Position numbers and translations under genes: made by a program | Notes under the pieces: model-generated | The model's input: the letters and a program-made list of their open reading frames with translations, nothing else | Told to the model about the DNA's origin: nothing | Database searches by the model: none | From: Platerodrilus igneus | Taxonomy: Eukaryota; Arthropoda; Insecta; Coleoptera; Lycidae | Assembly (NCBI GenBank): GCA_036346225.1 | Contig: JARFIW010001482.1 | Location: 396,001-460,000 of the forward strand | Length of the DNA stretch: 64,000 bases | Direction: 5' to 3' | Part shown: positions 45,278 through 56,051 of the stretch, one piece after another | Layout of the letters: the number at the start of each line of letters is the position of its first letter | Numbering within the stretch: the stretch's first letter is position 1

Positions 45278-45985
45278 TCAGACTGCAAGCTTTTGTGGGA
45301 CCAATAATAGTCCAACCAAAATTGTATTTATGGCGGCAGGCTGAAGAAATTTGCCATGTATAACACCGCCATTGATGATGAACGGATAAACATCTGCTCC
45401 AAGGAGCATGTCAATAGTTCCTGAAGAGTTCCAGGTCGGGTCTGCGAAGTGCAGGCCGCATAAGTGTTCCCAATTATTAGGAACTTCAACGCCAGGTAAT
45501 TTGCCAGATATTGACGAAAGCACAAAAGTTGTGACTTCTAGAGATTTTTCAGAGTCTAACATAGAGCGAATGGTGCAGCTGACGGCACCCCTATTGACTG
45601 CTGAAGTTGTCTGCCCAAGTCCATAAATCGGAACTTGAGCACGTATGCGTGGAAGCCAAAGTTTGCTCACGCAATCGTATCGAATAAAGCTAGCTTGAGA
45701 GCCAGGGTCTAAGAGTACCCTGATCGGTTTGTATCTACCAGACCGGTCTTGAACTTCCACAACAGCAGTGGAGAGTAAGACAGTAACCCCAAGATTTGAA
45801 TTAGTCTGTGAAGACAAAACATTTGCCGGAATAGGAGAGGCTGACTGCGTCCTATTGGCATTTTTATGCATTGGTGTAGCGGTCGGTTCTGCTGAACGGC
45901 TAGAAGCAGGTTGCGCTTCAAAATGTAGCAAGGTATGATGCGGCTTGGCGCAAGTTCGACAGGAATTATAAGGTTTGCATTGCAT
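45278..45985 (-). pseudogene. BEL/Pao aspartic protease region
   Basis: The frame contains 'RVLLDPGSQASFIRYDCVSK', where D-P-G-S stands for the usual D-S-G-S/D-T-G catalytic motif, then 'VPIYGLGQTTSAVNRGAVSC' and 'IDMLLGADVYPFIINGG', the flap and L-L-G-A-D strands of BEL proteases. It lies between the knuckles and RT, as in the family. A frameshift separates it from RT near 45200. Confidence 0.85.
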
Positions 45986-47131
45986 GGACGCATGGTCTGT
46001 TCGTAAGCAATTTAAACAACGGCGTCAGCGTTTGACAATGTCGAAACGTTCTGTCGGAGTTTTCTTTAGAAACAATTGACATCTGTAAATTAAGTGATTG
46101 CCTTTGCAAGAAGGACAATGATGCGAAAATGAATTCACTGGAGCTACTTGGTGTGTCCAGTGAAACTACGTTAGAAGAAACTCTTGGTTTAAATTGAAAC
46201 GCTGAGGATTTCTTAGGCACTGATGTGTGCGATGTATGGACAGTCGTCGAATAAAAACAGGTGCGGTTGAAGAAAAGGTTTCCAACGCTGCACATTGTTG
46301 AGTTAAAAAATATCTCAAATCATCGAAATTGGGTATTTGCTTCGGATCAGATTGAAGTTCGAAGCGTTTTCTAGTGAACGGATCGAGTTTTTCTAAAAGA
46401 CAATCGACCAGAATAAAGTTCCAAAGTTCAGTGGGAAACTTTAAGTTAGTTAGAACAGCAAGGTTCTCTGAAAAACAATCAATAAGTGCCCTAAGTTTCT
46501 TAGGGTCTTCTGATTTTAAAGGTGGAAAGTCTTTCATAGCTTTCCAATGCAAAGTTGCCAATAAACGCGGATTGCTAAATCTCTCACGCAAGGCATTATA
46601 TGAGATAATAAAATTATCCCCCGAAATGGGTACCGATTGAATGATTTTCAAAGACTCCCCGCTACAGGAATTGATAAGGTAATTTAATTTTTCGATATTG
46701 GACAGCGACGCGTTGTTATAAACCAGACTGTCAAATAAATCGAAGAAAGATGAGAATTAAGTTACCTCATTATTAAAAAGTGGGAGCTTTAACGGTAACA
46801 ATTTTGATCCCGAGCTGCTTGGAGCATTTTCAATGATTTGTGCCCGCGTTTCTTGCATCGTTTCGAGATGCAGCAGTATGCAATAATAAGCGGAATCTAC
46901 TTCCTTCCGTAAAGCGTTGTAATTTAATAATTCTGCCTCGTCACAGGAGGCTAAGACAGCAACTAAAATTGTATTGAAATCTCTGTAAAGGTCATTTACT
47001 CCCCTTGTTTGAATAAGGAACAACGTTTTTAAAGTTGGGTCACTTTGTATAGCATTACTAAGCTCAAACATTTCTATAATACGTGTTTTCAGTAATTCTA
47101 GTTCGGCTACCTGTATTCTCTTGGGAGCCAT
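45925..47131 (-). pseudogene. BEL/Pao Gag
   Basis: The frame starts at 47131 ('MAPKRIQVAELELLKTRI') and runs to a single in-frame TAA at 46759-46757, continues in the same frame to 46166 through 'ALRERFSNPRLLATLHWKAM' and 'LIDCFSENLAVLTNLKFPTE', then shifts near 46250. Two Cys-rich knuckles follow near 46120-45930 (C-P-S-C-K-G-N-H and C-L-N-C-L-R-T-D-H), with a stop between them, then C-R-T-C-x-x-x-H-H-T-L-L-H. Gag would form the particle and bind RNA. One stop early and one shift late suggest recent decay. Confidence 0.88.
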
Positions 47132-47817
47132 TCTGAAAGCTATTCTGAAAGCCTACACTATAAAAATGCTTTAAAACGGTAAAGCTCAAAATGTGCACTG
47201 AGAAATATTAAAATATTATGAGTTATTCAAGGCACGAAAAGGTAAGATAGCGTATAAACCAATAAATCACGTTTTATGACTATTAGCCTGCAATGTGGTC
47301 TTAAAACGAGACGTCGAAAACCTACCGGTTTGTCAAACAAAGCCTAAAGATAAGATTTACAGCTTACAACCCGGGCGGCCTTTACCCTCAAAAGCTCACA
47401 GGAACGTTTAAACATGTGGCTTAACATATTTGCCGAAAGATGCAGCTTTACAACCTTATTACTCTGCAAATGTATTAAATATTTTACTGCAAACCGACTG
47501 AAAAGGGTTGCATGTGATACTAAAAACGTGCAATGGCTTTTACACAAAGCAAATCCCTTTACCTTGCTGTGTGTTTTATACCGCTAAAATAAATTTAAAA
47601 CTGAAAACTAACAAATTTGATACTAAAGTATTTGTATTTAATTTAACCAAAGTATGTAGCTAATATTGTACATATTTTAACCCGCTAAATATGGGGTTTG
47701 AACACAAATTTAAGCTAAAATAATTACTTAAAAGCTCGCTGGTGTGCAAAATGATATTTAATTTAGGACATGCGTATACCATAGGACTGGTGAATCCGGA
47801 TCGACTTATAGGACCAA

Positions 47818-48216
47818 TGGATTAGTGGTATTAAGGAGATGATATAAATATGCTAATTACAGGGAAGGACCAATTGCTTTTTGTAGCAATACCGATTGGC
47901 GGTGGAGCGGTTATGTAATAACTAAACAACTACACCAAACTACTTAATAAAGGGTATAAATACCTTTTATCCTGTGCCGCTGTGGGCAATAAACGTTCAC
48001 TCACAAAGCTTTCGGACAACCAAAAACACGCACGATTGGGTGTCGATGTCGCTTTCAAAAAGCTCTCACACAACCGTCTTCTGCAAGGGTTCGAATGCGA
48101 CTGTTCTCACGCACTTTCACTGTCGGTATATAAAATGTTTCACTGTAAAATGTAGGATACCCGCACAAAGTATTTATTGTCACCAATTCCAATAAATGTT
48201 CGATGATGACGTAACA
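47818..48216 (-). repeat. BEL/Pao 5' LTR
   Basis: 399 bp, same ends as the other LTR. A primer-binding candidate TTGGTCCTATAAG follows on the minus strand at 47817. The tRNA primer was not identified. Confidence 0.93.
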
Positions 48217-48221
48217 ATCCT

Positions 48222-48460
48222 TGTTCCCCTACTCTTTCTATAACCTATTTGTTATTAACTTTGTCTGTCCATGCTATAATCTTCATACATCTGAAGCACA
48301 ACATTTCAAAAAGCTACTACCGTTTTTCTGTCTGCTTTTCCTACTGCCCGTATTTCATAGGCATACTGTGCTGTGCACAACACATATACTTTCAACAATT
48401 TTCTTCCTGTTTCTATTATTGTTGTCTTCCATCATAGGCGCTGTTCTTTTTTGTTAGGTG
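48222..48460 (-). mobile_element. RTE part, right of the BEL insertion
   Basis: On the minus strand this is the piece upstream of 41925-42172 ('agacaacaataatagaaac', 'tgcacagcacagtatgc', 'ggacagacaaagttaataac'). The same segment occurs in the RTE copies near 5945-6110 and 49640-49760, which confirms that one element is split. Confidence 0.72.
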
Positions 48461-48532
48461 CAGTTCGGTCCACTTCTATTGTTTTACAATTATATACCCG
48501 ATTTCTCCGACATTCAGTGGCAGTATACCGTG

Positions 48533-48831
48533 GGCGGCTCCGTGGCGTAGTGGTTTGTGTGTGACTACTACGGCCAAGGTCCTGGGTTCGAATCCCGACA
48601 CGGTCCGCTTGAAAAATGTTAGGCGAGCATTTTCACAAAAATACACCCTCGTTCGGATGACGGGTAAAAGGGAGGTCCCGTGTGTGAGTGTTGTCACGCA
48701 CGTTAAAGATTCCTACTTTGCTTGGAACAGTAAGAGTTTGGCAAAATTCCAAATTTTCCAAGTAAAAAAAACTCGATTCCTGGCCAATGTATTGTCTTCG
48801 GGTGGAGCATTGGAAAATCACATGCAAGGCT
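48533..48831 (+). mobile_element. tRNA-derived SINE, copy 2
   Basis: A box 'tggcgtagtgg' (48543-48553) and B box 'ggttcgaatcc' (48595-48605) head a body matching 36200-36500, including 'tgcttggaacag' and 'gagcattggaaaatcacatg'. It is about 12 kb from the other copy in the same direction and sits between two RTE fragments. Confidence 0.87.
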
Positions 48832-48837
48832 GAAGGG

Positions 48838-49135
48838 GGGTAAGCAGCCTTTGGCTGCCAAGTTCTTCAGCACTTGAACACTTGCCGATTTAATATTTTT
48901 TCCAATATATCTTTTTCGCACAGTCAACATTAGTTGCAGATATTTCATAACCAACAGCTGTAGTTGTTTATAGTATTCATAAGATTTATCTGCGCTTATT
49001 TCTCGTCATTAGGTTTTCTGTCTAAAACTGGTTGGACACGTACCTGCACTTATTTATATTCTGAACTAGCCTACACAGTTCCCTGAAATTCTCACATAGC
49101 CAGTATACAGCTAGGTTACCATTCCAATTTTATGC
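48838..49135 (-). mobile_element. RTE 3'-UTR repeat unit
   Basis: On the minus strand this is an extra RTE tail: 'gtgtaggctagttcagaat', 'ggtacgtgtccaaccagttt', then the 'aacatta' and 'gctgcttacccc' blocks. The 'ggctag' marker recurs about 325 bp later in the next unit (near 49395), as in the tail cluster at 2651-2991. Confidence 0.65.
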
Positions 49136-49336
49136 CTTATTTCACCGAGATTCAGTTAAGGGGTTAAGCAGCCTGTGGCTGACAAGATTCCCCAACACAG
49201 ACATTTGCCGAACTAATAGTTTTCCAGTAAATCCTTTCACACAGTTAACATTATTCTAGAATATTGCACAACCAATACTTGTAGTTGCTTATAATAATCA
49301 TCATGTTTAAGTACAGTTATTTTTTTCGTCATTTGT

Positions 49337-49546
49337 TTATCCATCTTGGGACTGATTAGATGCGTACTTCCATTGATTTCTATTCTGAGCAGGCCTACAC
49401 ATTTCCGTGAAATTCCTACGGCCTACATCTTTCACTATCTGTGTGCAGTAGTCTAGCCTAGGTCTACCTCTACTTCTCTTTTTTTCTATCTTTGCTTCTA
49501 ATATATTCCGCACTATTCCCTCATGCCGTAGTATGTGGCCTATCAT
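49337..49546 (-). pseudogene. RTE C-terminal tail
   Basis: A 69-codon frame with 'GHILRHEGIVRNILEAKIEK' and 'RGRPRLDY' matches the conserved C-terminus of RTE Pol (W-x-G-H-x-L-R-H ... K-R-x-R-G-R-P-R). It leads into the 3' UTR. Confidence 0.8.
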
Positions 49547-49744
49547 CCTATCTCTCCTATTTTTTACCGTTTCTTACACATTTCTTTCTTCTCCTACCAT
49601 TTTTAGTAGCTTTTTGTTCTTAACTTTGTCTGTCCACATTTCAAATGCTTTCAACTTTTTTCTTGTCTGCTTCTACTGTCCAGACTTCACAGCCATACAG
49701 TGTTGTGCTCCACACATATGTTTTAAGCAATCTTTTTCTTGTTT

Positions 49745-50386
49745 TTACGTTTGTTGTCTTTGAACACAGTAGGGAATGTATACTTGTATTATTACTATAT
49801 TTACTGGTTTAGAATCAAATCTAACCACGAGTACTCTTTCGTTCTTTTGTAGGTAGTTTTCTACATGTCGTCCTATCTTTTTTCGCATAACTATCCCCAC
49901 ACCCGAATTTCCTTGCTCTGATCTTGTATGAATTACCCTGAAGTTTCCACTCCAAAAATCCCCCGCCTCTGGCCAGCGGACTTCGCTAATTCCTACTATG
50001 TCTAGTGCTAACCTATCCATTTCGAGTTTCAGGCTTTCTAGCTTACCTACTTGTTTCATACTTCTGACATTCCACGCTCCGACTAGCAAAATATTCCCAA
50101 CTCTTATTTTGAACTTTCCGATCGCATCCTCCGAAGTAGTCCCTTCTCGGAGATCCGAACGGAGGACTATTTTAACTCCGGAATCTTTTACCCCAGAGAA
50201 TTCCATAATTTTATTACAATTTAGGTACGATGTGTACTTGAGAGGTAATGTGGTGGTTTTCTGTTGCCTTCCATATCGCGGTAGTGTGTTTAAGATTGCT
50301 ATACAGACTTCTATAGTCTCTGCCAATCTAAGTACCGAAAGTGCCGCTGCCCTCTTTCGAGGACCTGTCTTAGTCTGGTTCCTCAC
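49745..50386 (-). pseudogene. RTE endonuclease N-terminal part
   Basis: An open 213-codon frame reads 'VGAWNVRSMKQVGKLESLKL', 'EMDRLALDIVGISEVRWPEA', 'GDFWSGNFRVIHTRSEQGNS' and 'GVGIVMRKK', the exonuclease-endonuclease-phosphatase fold of RTE (catalytic Glu in I-S-E-V-R-W). It ends soon after 'VNIVIIQVYIP', where the copy is joined to C-terminal sequence. The rest of the endonuclease and the RT are missing. Confidence 0.82.
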
Positions 50387-50491
50387 TAACGACCCTACTA
50401 CTTTGGTTGGACCTGTAGTCTAGCTCTTTAGCTCATTAGAACATGCAAGCCATTTCAGCTGTTCTAGTAATCTAGAACTTCGGCCAAACAA

Positions 50492-51126
50492 AATTTGGAT
50501 ATACTTACACATTCGAAAATTGATGCACACAATTTCGTTGGTTAAAAACATCATTGACTTTTTTCAACGCAGGCAGCATAGGAAATGGAAGTGTATAAAT
50601 ACAATTACTAGTTCTCCGAAAGACATTCCTTAGTGCTCCTCATAGCCTAAAGAATCAACTGACAGTGCTCACCATAGCCTGTTAACACTTCAGCGAGCAG
50701 CGCTCTCCATAGCCTGCTAAAACTTCAGCGAGCAGTGTTCCCCATAGCCTGCTTTTTCTCCGACAGTTGCGCTGTCCGCCGCCATACCCGGGACACGCCA
50801 CTATAATTCATCAATAAATAGTTAATCAACTACGTACAAGAAGTTGTTTATTGTGATGATACCGATTGCGTCTGTCAACCCTACCTCCTGGACAACACCC
50901 TCGTAGAGTTCAACGGCACCACTACCATGACGTCTTCCGAAGGGTTCCGAAGATCACCGAAGACTTCCGAATTACTCCAAGCTTTACTTACGTCCATACC
51001 ATAATTTTTTACACTCTCACGCTGTCTCACAAGTAAAACACGAAGCCTTCCGAAAACAGCCGAAGACATTTGAACCTTTTAAAACGGTAAATATTTTCTA
51101 AATATCATTATTCAAGTTCTTACTCG
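50492..51126 (+). repeat. Gypsy-like 5' LTR, first part
   Basis: Matches 56931-57787 with 'attgatgcacacaattt', 'ggaaatggaagtgtataaat' and 'cctcatagcctaaagaatca'. A 35-40-bp unit ('cttcagcgagcag', 'catagcctgct') is repeated inside (50630-50760). The start is truncated relative to the 3' LTR. Confidence 0.85.
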
Positions 51127-51139
51127 AAACACTTATTGA

Positions 51140-51142
<3 letters not shown>

Positions 51143-51170
<28 letters not shown>
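51143..51170. repeat. (TA)n tract at left border of foldback element
   Basis: Perfect TA tract. The 16 bases to its left, 'aaacacttattgaata', are the reverse complement of the LTR sequence to the right of the other tract (54614-54632). Confidence 0.93.
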
Positions 51171-51171
<1 letters not shown>

Positions 51172-54100
51172 TGCTGTGATAAGGGGTTGTTTAGGGGTGT
51201 ATTGAGTAGTAACTGTAAATAGCAATGGGAATCAGAAAACTGCATTTATTTAGCAGGAAAATAAATAATTCGCACATTATGTAAATAGCAAGCATTTAAC
51301 ATCCTGTATATAGACCGTAATTAACTATGATCATTGCCAGTAAGCATATCTTCCAATAATAGGACGCGTATTCAGCAGAGAAGTAATCATACATGTAATT
51401 AAACTACATTGAGAAGTGTTCAACAAGTTTATAAAACAGATACGAAGAAGATGAGATAAAACCTAGTAAATCTCCATGCAATTACGCTTGTAAAAAAGAC
51501 GGAACAATAAGCGCTTTGATAAGAAAACGCACTTTTAAGGATGAGTTTAAATAAATACATAAACGAAAACAGCAATTGTGTTAAATCATTTATTTTTGTA
51601 CAATTTTCCAAAAGCTTTACTTGCACAAAACAACAGACATAAGCTAAAAGTCCAGCAACCATAACAATAACAAGGCGATCAAAGATCGTAAAACAATAGT
51701 AAATAACAGCATGATCCGGAACTCCACAATAATTTCGTCAGAATTCAGCTTGAAAAATAATAGGAATGGCCAAGCAAATATGGTTGGTTGCAACACTTTG
51801 TAAGGTTGTTTGGAAAACCAATCAAAATGTAGAAAGCAAAAGCTATATAACGCCCATAAGTTGATATGAAAGGGTCAGTCTCAATTTGAAGCACGTGGAA
51901 CCTGCAGTACTATTAATTAAATATTTACGCATTAAATAAATAAATTTTATATTATATTGAAAAACAGTGTTGTGTAAGAATAATAGTTGATGACGAATTG
52001 CGTTAAGAATATATGAAAAAGCTTTTGCTATTTTTGGAGAAAACGGCTGCTAATTTACTTTTAATCCATGGACCTAAGTCTGGTATTCTACTACAATACT
52101 AATCCAATTCTAATTCACGACAATAAGTGGAATAATTTTAATTCATGATACTAAGAAACCTACGAATCCCAAGTGGTATTTAAGTGAAAAGGTCCAATGC
52201 GTATCCAAAAAAATATAGAATAAAGCACGAGGTAAATTTTGGAAACAAAGAGTAACCGTACTGAATTATCGGTTCAAGCGTACGTTAAGGAGTACAAAGC
52301 AGAGCATTGGTTTTCGATTGAACATAATAAGGGGGGGTTGATCTACAACACGCAACAACTCATCAGAATATCACAGGTCATGGGTAACTAGTTTTAAGGA
52401 ATCTTTTCAAATTTAAAATTTTAAACACTAAATATTTTAATTTTCTCACAGTCTGTAAGGAGTCAACAAGAACATTGCATTCGTTAAAACTTACGTAATA
52501 ATCATAAAAGGGTCTTAAACGTTCCGGATTTTTTTGTAAAAGGTGTCGTTTTTGGTGACTTTCAAATTAAATTAAAAGGATATAAATTTTGGGATAAATT
52601 ATCCATATAATACTAATTGATTGAAGTGTATATTTAAAGGATTACAAAAATTTTGAAGTGTAAATATTGTTTCCTTTCATTATATGGATATTGATTGACT
52701 TCGTTTTATCAATTCAAACAGGTAAGAGTTAAAGGGGTAAATTAAATTGATCATCGTAACGTAGTGCACTTTGTGTAAATTAAACTGATATTATGCCACG
52801 GCTAGCCCTCTTTAATCTACACAGAGTGCATAACGATACGTTGATCAATTTTTCTCTTCTCCACCCCTTTATGATTACCTATTTGTTTGAATTGAAGTTA
52901 ATTAGTTTCATATAATGAAAAGAAGTATTATTTACAATTTTGAAAAATATTAAAATACACCTTCAATCAATCAACTCAAATGTATCATTTATCCCAAAAT
53001 TTATATGCTTTAAATTCAATTTAAAGTCACCAAAAACTACCAATTTTTACCAAAGAAATCTGGAACGTTCTAGACCCCTTTATAATATATTACGTAAGTT
53101 TAACGAATGCAATGTTTGTTGTAGACTTCATTACACTTTTTATATAAATTGAATAAATTCAGTACTGAAATTTAAATAGAAAAATATCTTAAAAATAAAG
53201 AGATCTGACCTGCTACAGCTTGTTCGGGTTGTGGATCAACACCCCTTTGTTGTCCTCTTTCGTTGAACCAGTGTTGAGTACAGTTACCCGTCGTTTTTCA
53301 AAAATTACTTCGTGCTTCATTATTTTATATGCCTTGAATCTCGCAACTCAAAATTGTACCAGAATTGTACCAAAATATAATTGTCGACGCTGATTTGAAA
53401 TATTGTATTGACCCAGATTTGAATTATTCAGAAATGTTCCCCAGATTCGAAATTGTATATCATCAAGATTCGAATTATTATTCTCGCAGATTCAAATTAC
53501 ACCACAAACTTGCAGTATTATGAAATGTACCACTATTTGAAATGTTCAGGAATGTTATATCACCAATTTGAAATATTCTCATCAACACATTTGAAATATT
53601 CTATCCCCCAATTCGAAGTACTATTATTATTAATATTTAGTTTAAATAAATTACCTCAAATTCTACTCACGTTAAACGGCAAAAGAAGTCTTTATAAACG
53701 TAGCCCTATTTATCACTTGTAACATACACTTGATATATTATTAAATATTAAATTACGCGTGACTTTCTGTTTCGCAGTGACGCAGCTTCGCCCTGCCTGA
53801 GTTTTAAACTGACTCGTCTTATCATTGCTCTGTGTTAATATAGGCTGTTCCCACTTACATGTGGGCTGAGTTTTCAACAAGTCTTGTAGATATCTCAACC
53901 AACTACGTCCTTGTATTTCCTGCATTTCGAAGTTGTTTCTGATGTAATTTTCTGCTAAATAAATGCTTTTTGTTTGGTTTCCGTGTAATGGTGTTTATTT
54001 GATACATCGTTATCTTGACCATACGTTGTTTTGTGTAGATATCGCTTTTTCAATTATGTAACTTTAATCCTGTTTTCGTTTGTGTTTATGCATCTTTAAA

Positions 54101-54581
54101 ACCGCGTTTTCTTATCAAAGCGTTTATTGTTTTCGCGTAATTGCATAAAGCTTTGTTAGATTTTATCTCTTATCTTTGTATTTGTTTTATAACTAATTAG
54201 AACACTTCTCAACGCGTGTTTAATTACATGTACTATCATTTCTCTTGAATACGCGTACTTTTGTTGAAAGATATGCTAACTTGTATTACTTAAAATTAAT
54301 AAAGGTCTATATACAGAGTGTTAAATACTTGCTATTTACATAATGTATGAGTTACCTATGTTTCTGCTAAATACACGTTCTATTGTTGTCAGATATGCTT
54401 ACTTGCATAGCTTAAAGCTAATTATGGTCTATATACAAGGTGTTAAATGCTTGCTATTTACTAATTTATAAATTACTTAATTTTCTGCTAAATAAATGCA
54501 GTTTTCTGCTTCCTATCGCAATTTATGGTTACTACACGACCCTTGCTATTCAATACACTCCTAAACAACTCTTTATCACAG

Positions 54582-54584
<3 letters not shown>
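51171..54584. mobile_element. 3.4-kb near-palindromic foldback element in a (TA)n tract
   Basis: The two halves are inverted copies around a centre at about 52797. Outer arms match over about 400 bp (TTGCTGTGATAA starts, 'gttgtttagg', 'aaaactgcatttatttagca', 'gcaagcatttaaca'). Inner arms match from about 52200 to 53330 ('aacttacgtaata', 'ttttggtgact', 'cgttgatcaattt' and so on). Unique stretches interrupt each arm: 51600-52200 on the left and 53340-54050 on the right, the latter with AGATTTGAA-type repeats. TA tracts border both ends. No transposase-like frame was found. A related one-sided copy is at 31854-33836. Confidence 0.75.
54245..54490. repeat. Tandem duplication, about 125-bp unit, in the right arm
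   Basis: 'gatatgct.acttg.at', 'ttaaa.taat', 'ggtctatatac', 'gtgttaaat.cttgctattt', 'ttctgctaaat' occurs twice in a row; the left arm has one copy. Confidence 0.7.

Positions 54585-54612
<28 letters not shown>
54585..54612. repeat. (TA)n tract at right border of foldback element
   Basis: Perfect TA tract joined to the resumed gypsy LTR. The 3' LTR carries the equivalent tract uninterrupted at 57858-57898. Confidence 0.93.
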
Positions 54613-54616
<4 letters not shown>

Positions 54617-54807
54617 TTCAATAAGTGTTTACATTCTTGGTTTCACAACAACGAAGCCTTCCAAAAAGTTCCGAAGATTACCGAAGACTTCCGAACTCCT
54701 TCAAACTGCACAAATCATTCATTTATAATTATTTTGCTTATACATAATAAACAAATAATCAAACCAAGCCTACATACTTTCAGACACCAGCCACTCGAAC
54801 GATAACA
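54613..54807 (+). repeat. Gypsy-like 5' LTR, second part
   Basis: It continues the LTR after the foldback element: 'ttcaataagtgttt', 'agattaccgaagacttccga', 'gcctacatactttcagac'. It matches 57898-58162. Confidence 0.85.
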
Positions 54808-55036
54808 AGTCCAACGTGATTGGGCCGTCTTCACAGAAGATTGTGTAAACAGTGCGCTTGCAAGAACTATTAACATACTCGAGACGAGGAGTTAAACGAC
54901 ATCACATGTCCGGTGGGACACCAACCAGCCGCCTCCAACCCAAAAGGTCACACAACCACCAACAGTTCTGGGACTGCAACAACCCGGCGCTCTACAAACA
55001 CACCCAGCCAGCAAAATCGACACAATCAAGCCGCTA

Positions 55037-55684
55037 GTGGAGGACCTTTACCACATTACCACAGCTACCTCCGAAACAGAAAAACCTATATTGTCTGGCA
55101 CTCTTTTAGAGGACCCTGCAGAATTCCTTCAACCGATGGAAGCGATCGACGCTAATATACCTACAACGACCGCTCAATTCCGAGACCAAGCAGTTACAGG
55201 GTGGGAGGCATACGCGATGTTCTTTCTAGACAAGTATGACAGCCCAACCATTAGAGTCAAAATAACCTCAGAATACTACGGACAGAGGCATATGGTGTCT
55301 CAATCAGTAGCCGCCTTTTTTGGCACTAAAACGAAGCAAGCCCACCGCCTAAAACTAGACATCAACCGGGACATAAAGCTGTTTACAGACCTCCTCCTGT
55401 CGACATTGAGAAACCTAATAGAGTGTCACATGCCGACAACAGTATCGGAAATGATCTCCCGCCTCACAAAAATCGAAGAAAACATAAAAGAGGCAGCAAA
55501 AGGGACAACTGTCCCCACGCCAGCAACCAGCGTTCCACGAACAACGGAGCAGCTACCATGGTGCGCATTCTGGCCACAACGACATTGGCATCGAGACTGC
55601 CCAACCAAGGCGTCGGAAAACGACCCACTGACCGTGCAACGCCACACTACAGCCCGGTCGGCCAAAGCGAACTGGAGCGACTAA
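55037..55684 (+). CDS. Gypsy-like Gag fragment
   Basis: A 215-codon open frame reads 'EDLYHITTATSETEKPILSG', 'WEAYAMFFLDKYDSPTIRVK', 'RLKLDINRDIKLFTDLLLST', 'LPWCAFWPQRHWHRDCPTK'. The middle is a Ty3/gypsy-type capsid region. The Cys-His stretch has the shape of a C-x2-C-x4-H-x4-C knuckle with the second Cys changed to Trp. The N-terminal ~60 codons lie in other frames (54852-55036), so the start was lost to shifts. Confidence 0.65.
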   Translation: MEDLYHITTATSETEKPILSGTLLEDPAEFLQPMEAIDANIPTTTAQFRDQAVTGWEAYAMFFLDKYDSPTIRVKITSEYYGQRHMVSQSVAAFFGTKTKQAHRLKLDINRDIKLFTDLLLSTLRNLIECHMPTTVSEMISRLTKIEENIKEAAKGTTVPTPATSVPRTTEQLPWCAFWPQRHWHRDCPTKASENDPLTVQRHTTARSAKANWSD

Positions 55685-55689
55685 ACTTT

Positions 55690-56050
55690 CCCCACGGTAA
55701 TCCACTACCAAGGATCCCTGTCACCGTACAGAAGATAACCTTCAACGCACTACTGGATACAGAAGCATCGACGTGCATAATTACGAAAGATCGAATACCC
55801 GTTCACGGATAGAACCCTATCATATCTCCGCCTATTTAGCCGAAGCAGGGACAGAAATAACATCCAAGTTCCGCACGCTATTCACTCTCGGAAAAGTGAT
55901 AGATCACGAAACCTTCTTGGTAGTAACAATCCTCGCTGAGGATATATTTCTGGGTGAAACTTGGCTTCACCGCCAGAAAGTGGTGATGGATTTCAAACAA
56001 GACTCCATACATTTCGGAGCACATAACCGTAAGACGCTCTACAGGAACGA
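55690..56050 (+). pseudogene. Gypsy-like aspartic protease remnant
   Basis: In one frame 'VTVQKITFNALLDTEASTCI' carries D-T-E where proteases have the catalytic D-T-G (near 55755). The rest of the domain lies in another frame: 'FRTLFTLGKVIDHETFLVVT', 'ILAEDIFLGETWLHRQKVVM', with the L-G-x-x-W strand. The Gly-to-Glu change plus the shift mean it is inactive. Confidence 0.65.
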
Positions 56051-56051
56051 A

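Larger units (their letters stand above)
42173..48216 (-). mobile_element. Younger BEL/Pao retrotransposon with paired LTRs
   Basis: The element is 6044 bp, with LTRs 42173-42576 and 47818-48216 that begin TG and end CA, flanked by the 5-bp duplication ATCCT (42168-42172 and 48217-48221). On the minus strand the order is LTR, primer site (TTGGTCC), gag with zinc knuckles, protease, RT, RNase H, integrase N-terminus, polypurine tract (TGGTGGGCGGTA), LTR. A few stops and shifts break the coding region and an in-frame deletion removes the integrase core. The LTRs differ at roughly 4-5% of positions by hand count. Confidence 0.93.
49140..50423 (-). mobile_element. Internally deleted RTE with intact endonuclease start
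   Basis: The minus-strand frame 50386-49745 covers the N-terminal half of the endonuclease, then at about 49770 joins the segment that normally follows RT ('tgttcaaagacaacaaacgt'). Downstream the C-terminal tail is open at 49546-49337 ('MIGHILRHEGIVRNILEAKI', 'RSRGRPRLDYCTQIVKDVG'). The whole RT is absent. The 5' end lies near 50423 or beyond. Confidence 0.82.
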
